From Conexibacter sp. SYSU D00693 (GTDB taxonomy: Bacteria; Actinomycetota; Thermoleophilia; Solirubrobacterales; Solirubrobacteraceae), in the NCBI RefSeq assembly GCF_017084525.1, contig NZ_CP070950.1, positions 3,472,001 to 3,536,000 on the forward strand: a stretch of 64,000 nucleotides of DNA. The letters are read 5' to 3'. The notes beneath the pieces were generated by a model, which was not told the origin of the DNA, ran no database searches, and saw only the letters and a list, made by a program, of their open reading frames with translations. The translations under genes were made by a program, and so were the position numbers. Below are positions 41,031 to 48,636 of this stretch, in pieces (the stretch's first letter is position 1; each line of letters starts with the position of its first letter).

Positions 41031-42649
41031 GCCGCCACGAGGTCGACCTGGAGTTCGACGTCCCGGAGGAGCCGTCGGCGCGGATGGCCTTCGACATGCT
41101 GCTCTGGCAGCTGCCGCGCATCCCGCGGCTGTCGAACGTCTCCAAGCCGCCGCGCTGGGACTACGCGCGCCACTGGATCCCGTTCGCCACGCGCCCGCTC
41201 GTGCGCCACGTCCGGCCCGGGACCGCGGACTTCGTGGTCACAGAGGGCGACATCCCGCCGCCCGGGTTCGAGACGAACTGGCACCTCGGTGCCGTGTCGC
41301 TCGTCGCGCACCCCGAGACCCGCAGGTTGGTCCAGGACTCCGAGGGGCGCTTCTCGACCGTCGAGGACTGGGAGGCGCTACCCGCCGGCGCCGAGCCGTT
41401 GGGCTTCGTCGGCACCGTGCCGTTCCCGATGCTCCATGCCCTCGAGGTCCGGCGTCTGGCCTCCGGGGTGGAGGTCCTGACCGCGGGCACCGACGACCCG
41501 CTGCTCGCGGCGACCGAGCCGGTCACGACGCTGGGCTTCATCGAGCCCTACCCGATCGCGCCGCGCCAGCCGCCGCCGCCGTCGCGGCCGTGGACCTTCG
41601 TCACCCTCCGTCGCCGGCTGGACGCCGAGGGCTGGCGGCACCGATATCTCATCGGGGACGACGCGCACCCCACCGACGTGCGCCTCGGCGCGGTCCGCCG
41701 GTTCGGCGGTCCGGAGTACATCGAGCTGCGCCGTGGCCCATGGGGCGGCATCGAGACGGAGCGCCTGCCCGAGCGACGGTCGCGGGCCTCGCTGGGCCTG
41801 CCCAAGTGGGTGCTGGCGCCGGCGCGCTGGAGCGGCGCCGGACGCTGGCGGCGCATCGAGGCGACGTCGGACCGCCTGCGCGCCGTGCGCGAGCGGCCGT
41901 GGACGCGGGCCGGCGCGCAGGCCGCCGACGAGCACCTCGGGTGGCTGCGGGCCGAGCCAGGCCCGGGGTGGGTGGCGCTCTACCGCGCCACCCATCCCGT
42001 GACCGGCGACCAGTACGTGACGCGGTCCGAGCTCGAGGCGCGCGACATGGGCTACCGCGTCGACGGCGTGCTCGGCTACGTCGGCGACCGCGACGTGGAC
42101 CGCGTGCCCGGACCCCGGGAGATCCCGTGGGCGTCGCGGTTCGGGTGGCTGCGCCGCTACGTCGAGCAGCCCGCGCCGCCCCTGAGCGCGCGCCGTCGCA
42201 ACGGCAACGCCGCGCCGTCGGTCAACCGGGCCGCGCTGCTGTCCCGTGCCGCCTCCGGTCTCGCGACGCTCGACCTCGAACCGGGGGGCACGCGGACGCT
42301 GGTCGAGCGCCCCGAGGCGCGCCGCGCCGTCGCCGTCGCCGTGTCGGGATCCGACGCCGCGCTCCTCGCGCTGGCGTGCCCGTCGCTTGAGGCCTGGGCC
42401 CTGGCGCACGAGGACGCGGTCGTCGTCCTGCGCGCCGCGGCCGTCGGCGAGGCGGTCGACCCCGAGGCTCTGCGCGCCGAGCTCGCCGAGGACCACGACG
42501 CCGTGGCGGTGCTCGTCCCCGGCACAGTGCTCGAGCCCGGCGCCGACCCGTTCGCCGAGGACCGGCCGGGGGTGCTGGCCCCCGACGCCGACGCCGCCTT
42601 CCGCGCGCGCTTCGACCAGGTCGCCCGCTGGGTGGCCACCCTGGGCTGA
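41027..42649 (+). CDS. unknown protein with a DUF5648-like repeat
   Basis: This 540-aa protein has no signal peptide or membrane segment. Residues about 314-352 read WVALYRATHPVTGDQYVTR followed by GYRVDGVLGYV, matching the pattern of DUF5648-type repeats found in secreted or surface proteins. Residues 84-172 contain similar blocks ending in LGFVGTVPF and LGFIEPYP. The rest is unrecognised; the C-terminal 150 residues look like a small Rossmann-like fold (inference). The GTG at 41027 overlaps the stop of the GT4-GT2 gene, so it is translated with it and may modify or bind the same glycan. Confidence 0.6.
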   Translation: MSRHEVDLEFDVPEEPSARMAFDMLLWQLPRIPRLSNVSKPPRWDYARHWIPFATRPLVRHVRPGTADFVVTEGDIPPPGFETNWHLGAVSLVAHPETRRLVQDSEGRFSTVEDWEALPAGAEPLGFVGTVPFPMLHALEVRRLASGVEVLTAGTDDPLLAATEPVTTLGFIEPYPIAPRQPPPPSRPWTFVTLRRRLDAEGWRHRYLIGDDAHPTDVRLGAVRRFGGPEYIELRRGPWGGIETERLPERRSRASLGLPKWVLAPARWSGAGRWRRIEATSDRLRAVRERPWTRAGAQAADEHLGWLRAEPGPGWVALYRATHPVTGDQYVTRSELEARDMGYRVDGVLGYVGDRDVDRVPGPREIPWASRFGWLRRYVEQPAPPLSARRRNGNAAPSVNRAALLSRAASGLATLDLEPGGTRTLVERPEARRAVAVAVSGSDAALLALACPSLEAWALAHEDAVVVLRAAAVGEAVDPEALRAELAEDHDAVAVLVPGTVLEPGADPFAEDRPGVLAPDADAAFRARFDQVARWVATLG

Positions 42650-42658
42650 GCCGCGCCC

Positions 42659-43078
42659 GTGCGTGACGTCACCGAACGCGTCCTGCGCGGAGAGACCGAC
42701 GATGCGCGCGTCCAGGTGCTGCGCTACCTGATCGCCGGCGGGTTCGGCTACGTGCTCGGCATGAGCATCTACGCCGCCCTCGTCGTCGGCGGCGCGCCCG
42801 CCTACCCGGCCGTCGTCGTCGCCTTCGTCCTCAACGGCCTGTTCAACTTCGCGGTCCTGCGCCGCTGGGCGTTCCCCGCGACGGGCCGCAGCGTCCAGAG
42901 CGAGTTCGTGCGCTTCTGGCTCGTCGCGAGCGTCACGCTCGGCGCGAACTACGCGAGCTTCGCCCTGGTGTACTCGGCGCTCGGCGTGCCCGCGGTGCCG
43001 GCCCAGGGCATCGCGGTGGTCATGGCCACGCCGGTCGGCTTCCTGGCCAACCGGCGATGGTCCTTCGGCCAGGTCTAG
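42659..43078 (+). CDS. GtrA-family membrane protein
   Basis: This 139-aa protein has four membrane segments. The N-terminal YLIAGGFGYVLGMSIYAAL and the C-terminal PVGFLANRRWSFG are hallmarks of the GtrA/DPMS family. GtrA proteins are thought to flip Und-P-linked sugars or assist GtrB-type synthases. It lies 9 nt after the preceding gene and near the GtrB-like gene at 37501, which is consistent with a GtrA/GtrB pair. The start is GTG at 42659. Its stop TAG abuts the stop of the convergent membrane protein gene. Confidence 0.88.
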   Translation: MRDVTERVLRGETDDARVQVLRYLIAGGFGYVLGMSIYAALVVGGAPAYPAVVVAFVLNGLFNFAVLRRWAFPATGRSVQSEFVRFWLVASVTLGANYASFALVYSALGVPAVPAQGIAVVMATPVGFLANRRWSFGQV

Positions 43079-44686
43079 CTAGGCCGACGGCTTGATGAGC
43101 GGCGGCGGAGCGAGCGCCTTTGCGACGGCCTCGCACCGGGCCTGCGACGTGAGCTGCGTCGCCTTGCCGGCGACGACGTCGACGAGCCACGCCTTGCCGT
43201 AGGCGGCGCCGAACGTCGGTCCGCCACCGGAGCCGTCGGGGAAGACACCCTCACGGGTGCAGGCGAGCGCGACGCCCTCGGTGATCGGCACCGCGCGCCA
43301 GTCCGGACGGTCGTAGCGGACCTTCACCGCGCCGTCGAGGTCCCACGTGGCGGTGAAGATCGGGATGCCCAGCGCCTCGTAGCCGGGGTGGCCGGTCGTG
43401 TAGATCGTCGCGTCGCGGGCGCCGGCGGGGACCGTACGGGCGATGACGCCGAGGATGCGGTCCTCCTCGTGGCCGGCGGCGATGTAGCGGCTGATGTCGT
43501 CCCCGACGTCCTGGGCGTAGGAGTTGGCCAACAGCGCGCCGAGGGCAAGCGTCGTCAGCCCGGCGAGCATCCTGCCGCGCGGCAGGCCGCGGAAGACGAG
43601 CGTCCCCAGCACGCCGAGCAGCGCGTAGACGAGCGTCACGACGCCGATCCCGGCGACGGCGTTCGTGCGGTTGAGCAGCCCCTGGGAGCCCGGCGAGTAG
43701 ACGGGGTCGGCCGGGATGAACATCGCCCAGCCGGCGGCGGTCAGGACGACGCCGACGGCGACCATGCCAAGCCAACCCCCGAGTCGCGCGCGCGACTCGT
43801 CGTCGCGCGGCAGCGCCCGCCAGACGACGAGGCCGGCGGCCACGAGCAGGAGCGAGCTCCAGAGGATCGTGTTGCGGCTGGCCTCGCCGAGTGGGAGCGT
43901 GAAGCTCGCGATGACCGTCAGTCCTTCGTCGAGCATCCGGTCGAAGTGGTCGAAGAGCGCGCCGCCCGACGAGATCTCGCGCGGGGTCTTCGTGCCGATC
44001 CACAGCAGCGAGGCGGCGATGGCGATGAGGTCGGCGCCCCACCGCAGCAAAGCCTCGCGCGAGCGCATGCGCCGCAGGTAGAGCAGGCCGAAGAGCGCGA
44101 TGACCGGCGCGCCCACCTCGTAGCCGAGGATGCTCATGAGGTAGAGGGTGACGGCGAGCGCGTGCCAGCGCCGGCCGTCGGGTTTGCCCTCGGCGGTAAG
44201 GCGGGCGCCGCGGATCGCGGCAAGGAGTCCGAGCAGCGCGACGAGGATCGCGAAGTGGGCCATGCTCGCCGTCGCCCACAGTCGAGTGGAGTCCGAAGCC
44301 GGGAACAGCAGCGCAAGCACGCCGATGGCGATGGCGTGCCACGTCCGCAGCCCCTCGAGACGCAGGACCTGCACCAGCGCGAGCGAGGCGCCCGTGGCCA
44401 GCGCGATCGCGTAGGCGATGTGCAGCGCCGCGCTCTCGCCGAAGAGCCAGTGCGTAACCGGCACGTACAGCGGCAGGACCGGCCGGTAGTACGAGAGGTC
44501 CCAGGCCGCCGAGATCGCGCTCTGGTCGCCGGGGTACTGCGTCAGAGCGCTGTTGGACCAGTCGTCCATCAGGAACGGCCCGTCCTTGACGTACCCCGAG
44601 TAGACCACCAGGGCCACGAGGCCCAGTACGATCGCCGCGTGCAGCAGGCTGGCCTCGCCGGTCAGCCGGTCGCGCAGTCGAACCAC
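43079..44686 (-). CDS. GT-C-like multi-spanning membrane protein
   Basis: This 535-aa protein has about eleven hydrophobic segments and an outer C-terminal domain. The first outer loop contains FLMDDWSNSALTQYP and YYRPVLPLYVPVTHWLFG, a DDW/YRP arrangement seen in GT-C-type membrane glycosyltransferases. The C-terminal region has two cysteines (LACTREG and QARCEA). It has its own -10 box (44694-44699) 7 nt before the GTG at 44686, so it is separable from the ABC exporter genes upstream. Substrate unknown. Confidence 0.7.
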   Translation of the reverse strand: MVRLRDRLTGEASLLHAAIVLGLVALVVYSGYVKDGPFLMDDWSNSALTQYPGDQSAISAAWDLSYYRPVLPLYVPVTHWLFGESAALHIAYAIALATGASLALVQVLRLEGLRTWHAIAIGVLALLFPASDSTRLWATASMAHFAILVALLGLLAAIRGARLTAEGKPDGRRWHALAVTLYLMSILGYEVGAPVIALFGLLYLRRMRSREALLRWGADLIAIAASLLWIGTKTPREISSGGALFDHFDRMLDEGLTVIASFTLPLGEASRNTILWSSLLLVAAGLVVWRALPRDDESRARLGGWLGMVAVGVVLTAAGWAMFIPADPVYSPGSQGLLNRTNAVAGIGVVTLVYALLGVLGTLVFRGLPRGRMLAGLTTLALGALLANSYAQDVGDDISRYIAAGHEEDRILGVIARTVPAGARDATIYTTGHPGYEALGIPIFTATWDLDGAVKVRYDRPDWRAVPITEGVALACTREGVFPDGSGGGPTFGAAYGKAWLVDVVAGKATQLTSQARCEAVAKALAPPPLIKPSA

Positions 44687-44693
44687 CGCAGGG

Positions 44694-44699
44694 AGGCTA
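44694..44699 (-). promoter_or_regulatory. -10 box of the GT-C-like gene at 43079
   Basis: TAGCCT (minus strand) ends 7 nt before the GTG at 44686, within 13 nt of the wzm stop. Confidence 0.5.
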
Positions 44700-44706
44700 G
44701 CGACGG

Positions 44707-45579
44707 CTACAGGTCCTCGGCGATTCGCGGCGCCTCGCGGGCGAAGACCCACGAACCGAGCGCGAGCAGCAGGAGCGTGATGCCGATGGGGATGAGGAGG
44801 CCGGCACGGCCGCCCAGGATCTCGATCGGGCTCTGCCACGAGGGGTCCACCACGGCGTGACGGAACTGCTGCAGGACGCACGCGAAGGGGCTCGAGACCA
44901 GCAGCTCGGTGACGAAGTCCGAGTCGGTCTTGTCCGCCACGACGTCGAGCGTGTAGAAGATCGGCGTCGCGTAGAAGAGGACCTGCAGGATGACGTCCCA
45001 GATCGGCTCGACGTCGCGCGCGCGCACGAAGAGGGCGCTGAGGAGCATCGCCAGCGCCGTCACGAACGCGATGAGCATCCCGAGCAGCAGCGGGATCTGG
45101 AACCAGCTCCAGCGCGGCGCGCCGCCCGCGGCCAGCAGGAAGACGAAGACCGGGACGAGGTTCAGCACGAGGTTGAACGTCGCGGTCAGGACCGTGGCGA
45201 GCGGGACCGCCAGGCGCGGGAACTCGACCTTGCGCACGAGGTTCTCGCGCATGACGATCGACCGCACCGACGAGTTCGTCGCGTCGGCGACGAACGAGAA
45301 GAGCACGATGCCCGTGAGTAGGCCCACCGGGTAGAAGCGCACGTCGCCGCCGAAGTCCAGGAACTCGCTGAACACGATGTAGAGGACGCCGAAGAGCATC
45401 AGCGGCCGCATCAGCGTCCACAGGTAGCCCAGCGCGGACCCGAAGAAGCGCAGCCTGAAGTCGGTGACGGCGAGGGTGAGCGTCAGGCGGATGAAGCGCC
45501 GCGGGTCGGACCCCAGAGCGGACGGGCCCTTGATCGGGGTGCCGAGGTCCGCTACGGCTTGGGGCTCGACGGCGCTCAC
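44707..45579 (-). CDS. wzm: polysaccharide ABC exporter permease (Wzm-like)
   Basis: This 290-aa ABC-2 type permease has six membrane segments. It contains DFRLRFFGSALGYLWTLMRPLMLFGVLYIVF near the N-terminus and LFYATPIFYTLDVV and SPFACVLQQFRHAVVD in the last third, typical of Wzm/TagG proteins. It would form the channel that exports a finished lipid-linked polysaccharide. The GTG at 45579 overlaps the stop of the ATPase gene (GTGA), so both subunits are translated together. Confidence 0.92.
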   Translation of the reverse strand: MSAVEPQAVADLGTPIKGPSALGSDPRRFIRLTLTLAVTDFRLRFFGSALGYLWTLMRPLMLFGVLYIVFSEFLDFGGDVRFYPVGLLTGIVLFSFVADATNSSVRSIVMRENLVRKVEFPRLAVPLATVLTATFNLVLNLVPVFVFLLAAGGAPRWSWFQIPLLLGMLIAFVTALAMLLSALFVRARDVEPIWDVILQVLFYATPIFYTLDVVADKTDSDFVTELLVSSPFACVLQQFRHAVVDPSWQSPIEILGGRAGLLIPIGITLLLLALGSWVFAREAPRIAEDL

Positions 45580-46829
45580 CGGCGCTCCGTCGCGGCCACG
45601 CTCGGCAGGCGCTGCACCTGCGCCTCGTAGGGGATCTCGACCAGACCCGCGCTGCGGCGGGTGCCGTGGACGACGAGCGAGACGAGCCGCGAGCGGCGGT
45701 CGTGGACCTGGAAGCCGCCCTCGCGCCGGCTCACCACCGGGGTGGCGTGGTAGCGGTCGGGCGCGAGCACGTTGTCGAACGTCAGGCGGTAGACGACCTC
45801 CTCGCCCGCGCGGAAGGTGCCCGAGCCCTCGGGGTCCAGCAGGCCGGTCGAGCCCTCCCAGACGTGGTCGTCGTTCGAGGTCAGCAGCTCCACGCCGAAG
45901 ACGGGGTCGTCGAGGTCCGCGTTGAGCCGCACGCGCGCGGCGAAGGTCGTCCGGCTTCCGCCCTGGACGGCGTCGCAGCGCACGCCGGCGTCGTCCTCGA
46001 ACCACGCCTCGAGCACCTCGGCGTGCTGGTCGCCGAGGCGGACCTCCTCCTCGTTCTCGGCCTCCACGACGGCCTGGACCTCGCCGGCGTCGGCGAAGTT
46101 GAGCTGCAGGTAGCGGTCGCCGATGGTCTCCGGGTCGCCGAGACCGGCCATGTCGCCCCTGTGCAGGAGGAGCGCGCGGTCGCAGAAGCGCCGCACGGCG
46201 CCCATGTCGTGGGTGACGAGGAGCACGGTCGTGCCGCTGCGGCGAATGCGCCCGAACTCGTCGAAGCACTTCTGCTGGAAGGCGGCGTCGCCCACCGCCA
46301 GGACCTCGTCCACGAGCAGGATCTCGGCGTCGACCTGGATCATCACCGAGAACGCCAGGCGGACCAGCATCCCCGATGAGTAGTTCTTGAGCTTCAGGTC
46401 GACGAAGTCCTCGAGCTCGGCGAACTCGACGATCTTGTCGAAGCGCCGGCGCGACTCCCGCGGCGAGAGCCCGAGCATCGTGCCGTTGAGCATCACGTTG
46501 TCGCGCGCGGCGAGGTCCGGGTTGAACCCGACGCCGAGCTCGATGAAGGTCGACATGCGGCCGTCGACGAAGATGCGTCCCGCGTCGGCGCGGTAGATGC
46601 CCGCTAGGCACTTCAGGAGCGTCGACTTGCCCGAGCCGTTGCGCCCGACGATCCCGAAGAACTCGCCTTTCGGGACGCTGAAGCTGACCTCGTCGAGCGC
46701 CCGCAGCTCATCGTGGCCGGCGCGGCGGAACGGGTGCAGGGCACGCTCCTTGAGCGTGTGGACCTGCTCGCGCGGGATCCGGAAGGACTTCGAGACCCCG
46801 TCCGCCACCACCGCGGGACGCTGCTCCAC
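45576..46829 (-). CDS. wzt: polysaccharide ABC exporter ATPase with C-terminal glycan-recognition domain (Wzt-like)
   Basis: The 417-aa protein has Walker A GRNGSGKST (62-70), signature YSSGML (150-155), Walker B ILLVDEVLAVGD (170-181) and a switch histidine in LLVTHDMG. Residues about 240-400 form a beta-rich extension like the carbohydrate-binding domain of Wzt, which recognises the capped non-reducing end of the glycan. Such a domain implies export of a complete, terminated polymer. The FkbM methyltransferase may provide the cap (inference). GTG start at 46829 with a TAGGCT box 6 nt upstream. Confidence 0.92.
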   Translation of the reverse strand: MEQRPAVVADGVSKSFRIPREQVHTLKERALHPFRRAGHDELRALDEVSFSVPKGEFFGIVGRNGSGKSTLLKCLAGIYRADAGRIFVDGRMSTFIELGVGFNPDLAARDNVMLNGTMLGLSPRESRRRFDKIVEFAELEDFVDLKLKNYSSGMLVRLAFSVMIQVDAEILLVDEVLAVGDAAFQQKCFDEFGRIRRSGTTVLLVTHDMGAVRRFCDRALLLHRGDMAGLGDPETIGDRYLQLNFADAGEVQAVVEAENEEEVRLGDQHAEVLEAWFEDDAGVRCDAVQGGSRTTFAARVRLNADLDDPVFGVELLTSNDDHVWEGSTGLLDPEGSGTFRAGEEVVYRLTFDNVLAPDRYHATPVVSRREGGFQVHDRRSRLVSLVVHGTRRSAGLVEIPYEAQVQRLPSVAATERR

Positions 46830-46835
46830 ACCTAC

Positions 46836-46841
46836 AGCCTA
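46836..46841 (-). promoter_or_regulatory. -10 box of the wzt-wzm operon
   Basis: TAGGCT (minus strand) ends 6 nt before the GTG at 46829. Confidence 0.5.
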
Positions 46842-46896
46842 GGCGACCTCCGTGCCAGGCCACGCTCCGAGGCGCGCAGTGCGCGGCGATCGTGCC

Positions 46897-46902
46897 TAAC
46901 CT
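46897..46902 (+). promoter_or_regulatory. -10 box of ctaA
   Basis: TAACCT ends 9 nt before the ATG at 46912. Confidence 0.5.
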
Positions 46903-46911
46903 CCACCGGGC

Positions 46912-47922
46912 ATGTCCCGCGTCGCCCGAATCCGGGAGCGACTGGCTGTCACGCCGCAGCGCTACGCGCTGATCGCCGCCATCGCCCTGGGTGCCCTCAC
47001 CGTCATCGTCTTCACTGGCGCGGCCGTCCGCGTCACCGGCTCGGGGCTGGGCTGCCCGGAGTGGCCCAAGTGCGAGACGACCTCCGTCGTGCCCACCGAG
47101 GTCCACGCGCCGGTCGCCATCGAGTTCGGCAACCGCCTGCTCACCTCGGTGGTCACCGCCGCGTCGCTCGCGGCGCTGCTGTTCGCCTGGACGCGCAAGC
47201 CGTTCCGGCGCGACCTCGTCGTCCTCGCGGCGATCCTGCCGGTCGGCGTCGCGCTCCAGGCCGTGATCGGCGGCATCTCGGTGCTCGTCGACCTCGACTA
47301 CTGGTCGGTGATGCTGCACTTCCTGGTCAGCGCCGTCCTGCTGATCCCGGCGGCGATGCTCGTCTGGAAGGCGCGCGAGCCCCGGGACGTCCCGCGCGGT
47401 CCGCTCGCGCCGGATCGCGCCGTGGCCCGGGCGGTCTGGTGGCTGGCTCCGCTCGGCCTGCTGACGCTGTTCATGGGCACCGCCGCGACCGCGGCCGGCC
47501 CGCACTCGGGCGGCGAGGGCACCGGCGACGTCGTGCAGCGCCTCGAGCTCAAGGGCGAGGAGACGCTGGACTTCGTCATCCACCAGCACGGGCTGGTGGC
47601 GACGGTCCTCGGCCTCGGCGTCGTGGGCGCCTGGTTCCTGGCCCGCCGCCGCGGCGCCGGGCGCGAGCTGCTCGACCCGCTGCTGCTCACCGGCATCCTC
47701 ATCGGCTCGCAGGGCGCGATCGGCGGGGCGCAGTACGCCATGGAGCTCCCCGACGAGCTCGTCTGGCTGCACGTCGTCGTCGCGACGCTCACGTGGCTGA
47801 GCCTCGTCTGGGCCGTCCTGGCCGCCGGCCGGCCGCGAGACGTCCCCAGCCGACCGTCGCCGCTCGCGGTGCCCGCGCCGGACGCGCCGCCCGCCGAGCG
47901 CGAGACCACGGCCGCCGTCTGA
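46912..47922 (+). CDS. ctaA: heme A synthase (COX15/CtaA family)
   Basis: This 336-aa protein has eight membrane segments in two four-helix halves. It shows TGAAVRVTGSGLGCPEWPKC with the extracytoplasmic cysteine pair, IEFGNRLLT, MLHFLVSA (heme-ligand histidine), VIHQHGLVA and WLHVVVATLTW. The enzyme oxidises the C8 methyl of heme O to make heme A for aa3-type cytochrome oxidase. No ctaB or oxidase genes are in the window. A Pro/Ala-rich cytosolic tail of about 30 residues follows the last helix. The gene is divergent from the exporter and marks the end of the glycan locus. Confidence 0.92.
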   Translation: MSRVARIRERLAVTPQRYALIAAIALGALTVIVFTGAAVRVTGSGLGCPEWPKCETTSVVPTEVHAPVAIEFGNRLLTSVVTAASLAALLFAWTRKPFRRDLVVLAAILPVGVALQAVIGGISVLVDLDYWSVMLHFLVSAVLLIPAAMLVWKAREPRDVPRGPLAPDRAVARAVWWLAPLGLLTLFMGTAATAAGPHSGGEGTGDVVQRLELKGEETLDFVIHQHGLVATVLGLGVVGAWFLARRRGAGRELLDPLLLTGILIGSQGAIGGAQYAMELPDELVWLHVVVATLTWLSLVWAVLAAGRPRDVPSRPSPLAVPAPDAPPAERETTAAV

Positions 47923-47928
47923 GCGCCT

Positions 47929-47934
47929 TAGGGT
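47929..47934 (+). promoter_or_regulatory. -10 box of the small secreted protein gene at 47943
   Basis: TAGGGT ends 8 nt before the ATG at 47943. Confidence 0.5.
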
Positions 47935-47942
47935 GGCGCGCG

Positions 47943-48362
47943 ATGCGCCGCCGCCCGCTCCCGCTCCCGCTCCCGCTCACGCTCGCCGCCGTCGCCCTGG
48001 GCGTCGCGGCTCCCGCTCCCGCGGTGGCCAGGACGGTCACCGCCACGGACGTCCGCGGGCCCGGCGGCCTGACGTGCTGGGCGCTCGCCGTCGGCGGGCC
48101 GGGCATCGAGTGCACGTCGCCGCACCTCGAGGAGATCGGCGAGCTGGACACCTTCCTGCGGCTGCGCCCGACCGGCTCGGCGGTCCTGGGCGAGCGCGGC
48201 GACTACCCCGGCTACGGCAAGGCCCCGGGACGCCTGCGCACGGGGGATGTCTGGCGGCGCGGCAGCATCCGCTGCACGCTCAAGGCCAAGGACGTGCTGC
48301 GCTGCACGAACCGCAGCGGCCGCGGCTTCGTGCTCGACCGCCGGGGCGGCCGGCGGTTCTAG
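47943..48362 (+). CDS. small secreted protein with four cysteines, unknown function
   Basis: This 139-aa protein has a signal peptide with a Leu-Pro repeat, then Ala-rich core, cleavage likely near AVA-RTV. The mature part contains four cysteines (LTCWALA, IECTSP, IRCTLKAK, LRCTNR), probably two disulfides. I do not recognise a family. The start is well defined by a TAGGGT box 8 nt upstream. Its TAG shares CTAG with the convergent 55-aa membrane protein gene. Confidence 0.65.
   Translation: MRRRPLPLPLPLTLAAVALGVAAPAPAVARTVTATDVRGPGGLTCWALAVGGPGIECTSPHLEEIGELDTFLRLRPTGSAVLGERGDYPGYGKAPGRLRTGDVWRRGSIRCTLKAKDVLRCTNRSGRGFVLDRRGGRRF
47955..47984 (+). repeat. hexanucleotide repeat (CCGCTC x4 plus one variant) in a signal peptide
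   Basis: Four perfect CCGCTC units and ACGCTC encode alternating Pro/Leu residues of the signal peptide. Copy-number change would keep the frame. Confidence 0.7.
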
Positions 48363-48526
48363 CCCAGGTACTGCTGGGCGACGAGCACGGCGAGCACCGG
48401 CGCAGGTGCCCAAGCCAGCAGCAGCCCGGCGCGGCTGCGGGCCAGGACGACCAGGCGGCGGCGCCGTCGCAACCAGGTCCGCTGGCGGCGGTTGGCCGTA
48501 CTGGCGTAGATGCCTGACGGGCTCAT
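48359..48526 (-). CDS. 55-aa single-span membrane protein
   Basis: The reading frame ATG 48526 to TAG 48359 gives 55 residues. The N-terminal half is very basic (RRQRTWLRRRRR), followed by one hydrophobic helix (about residues 35-50, GLLLAWAPAPVLAVLVA). It has one of the best ribosome sites in the window (GGGGAGG, about 9 nt before the ATG), third codon positions rich in G/C, and a CTAG stop shared with the convergent gene. Positive-inside topology puts the basic part in the cytoplasm. Function unknown. Confidence 0.6.
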   Translation of the reverse strand: MSPSGIYASTANRRQRTWLRRRRRLVVLARSRAGLLLAWAPAPVLAVLVAQQYLG

Positions 48527-48552
48527 GGCAGTGACCTCCCCAGGTCGATCTC

Positions 48553-48574
48553 ACCTGCCGGGGCCCCGGCAGGT
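48553..48574 (-). promoter_or_regulatory. perfect 22-nt palindrome between a small gene and the phosphatase gene
   Basis: A fully self-complementary 22-mer (11-nt arms, starts ACCTGCCGG) lies 62 nt beyond the phosphatase stop and 27 nt before the 55-aa gene's start. It could terminate the upstream transcript or act as an operator of the small gene. Confidence 0.45.
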
Positions 48575-48636
48575 CAAGACCTGCGCGCGCGAAGATGCCG
48601 CTCTCTCCGGACGGAACCGGCGTTCGGCACCGAAGC

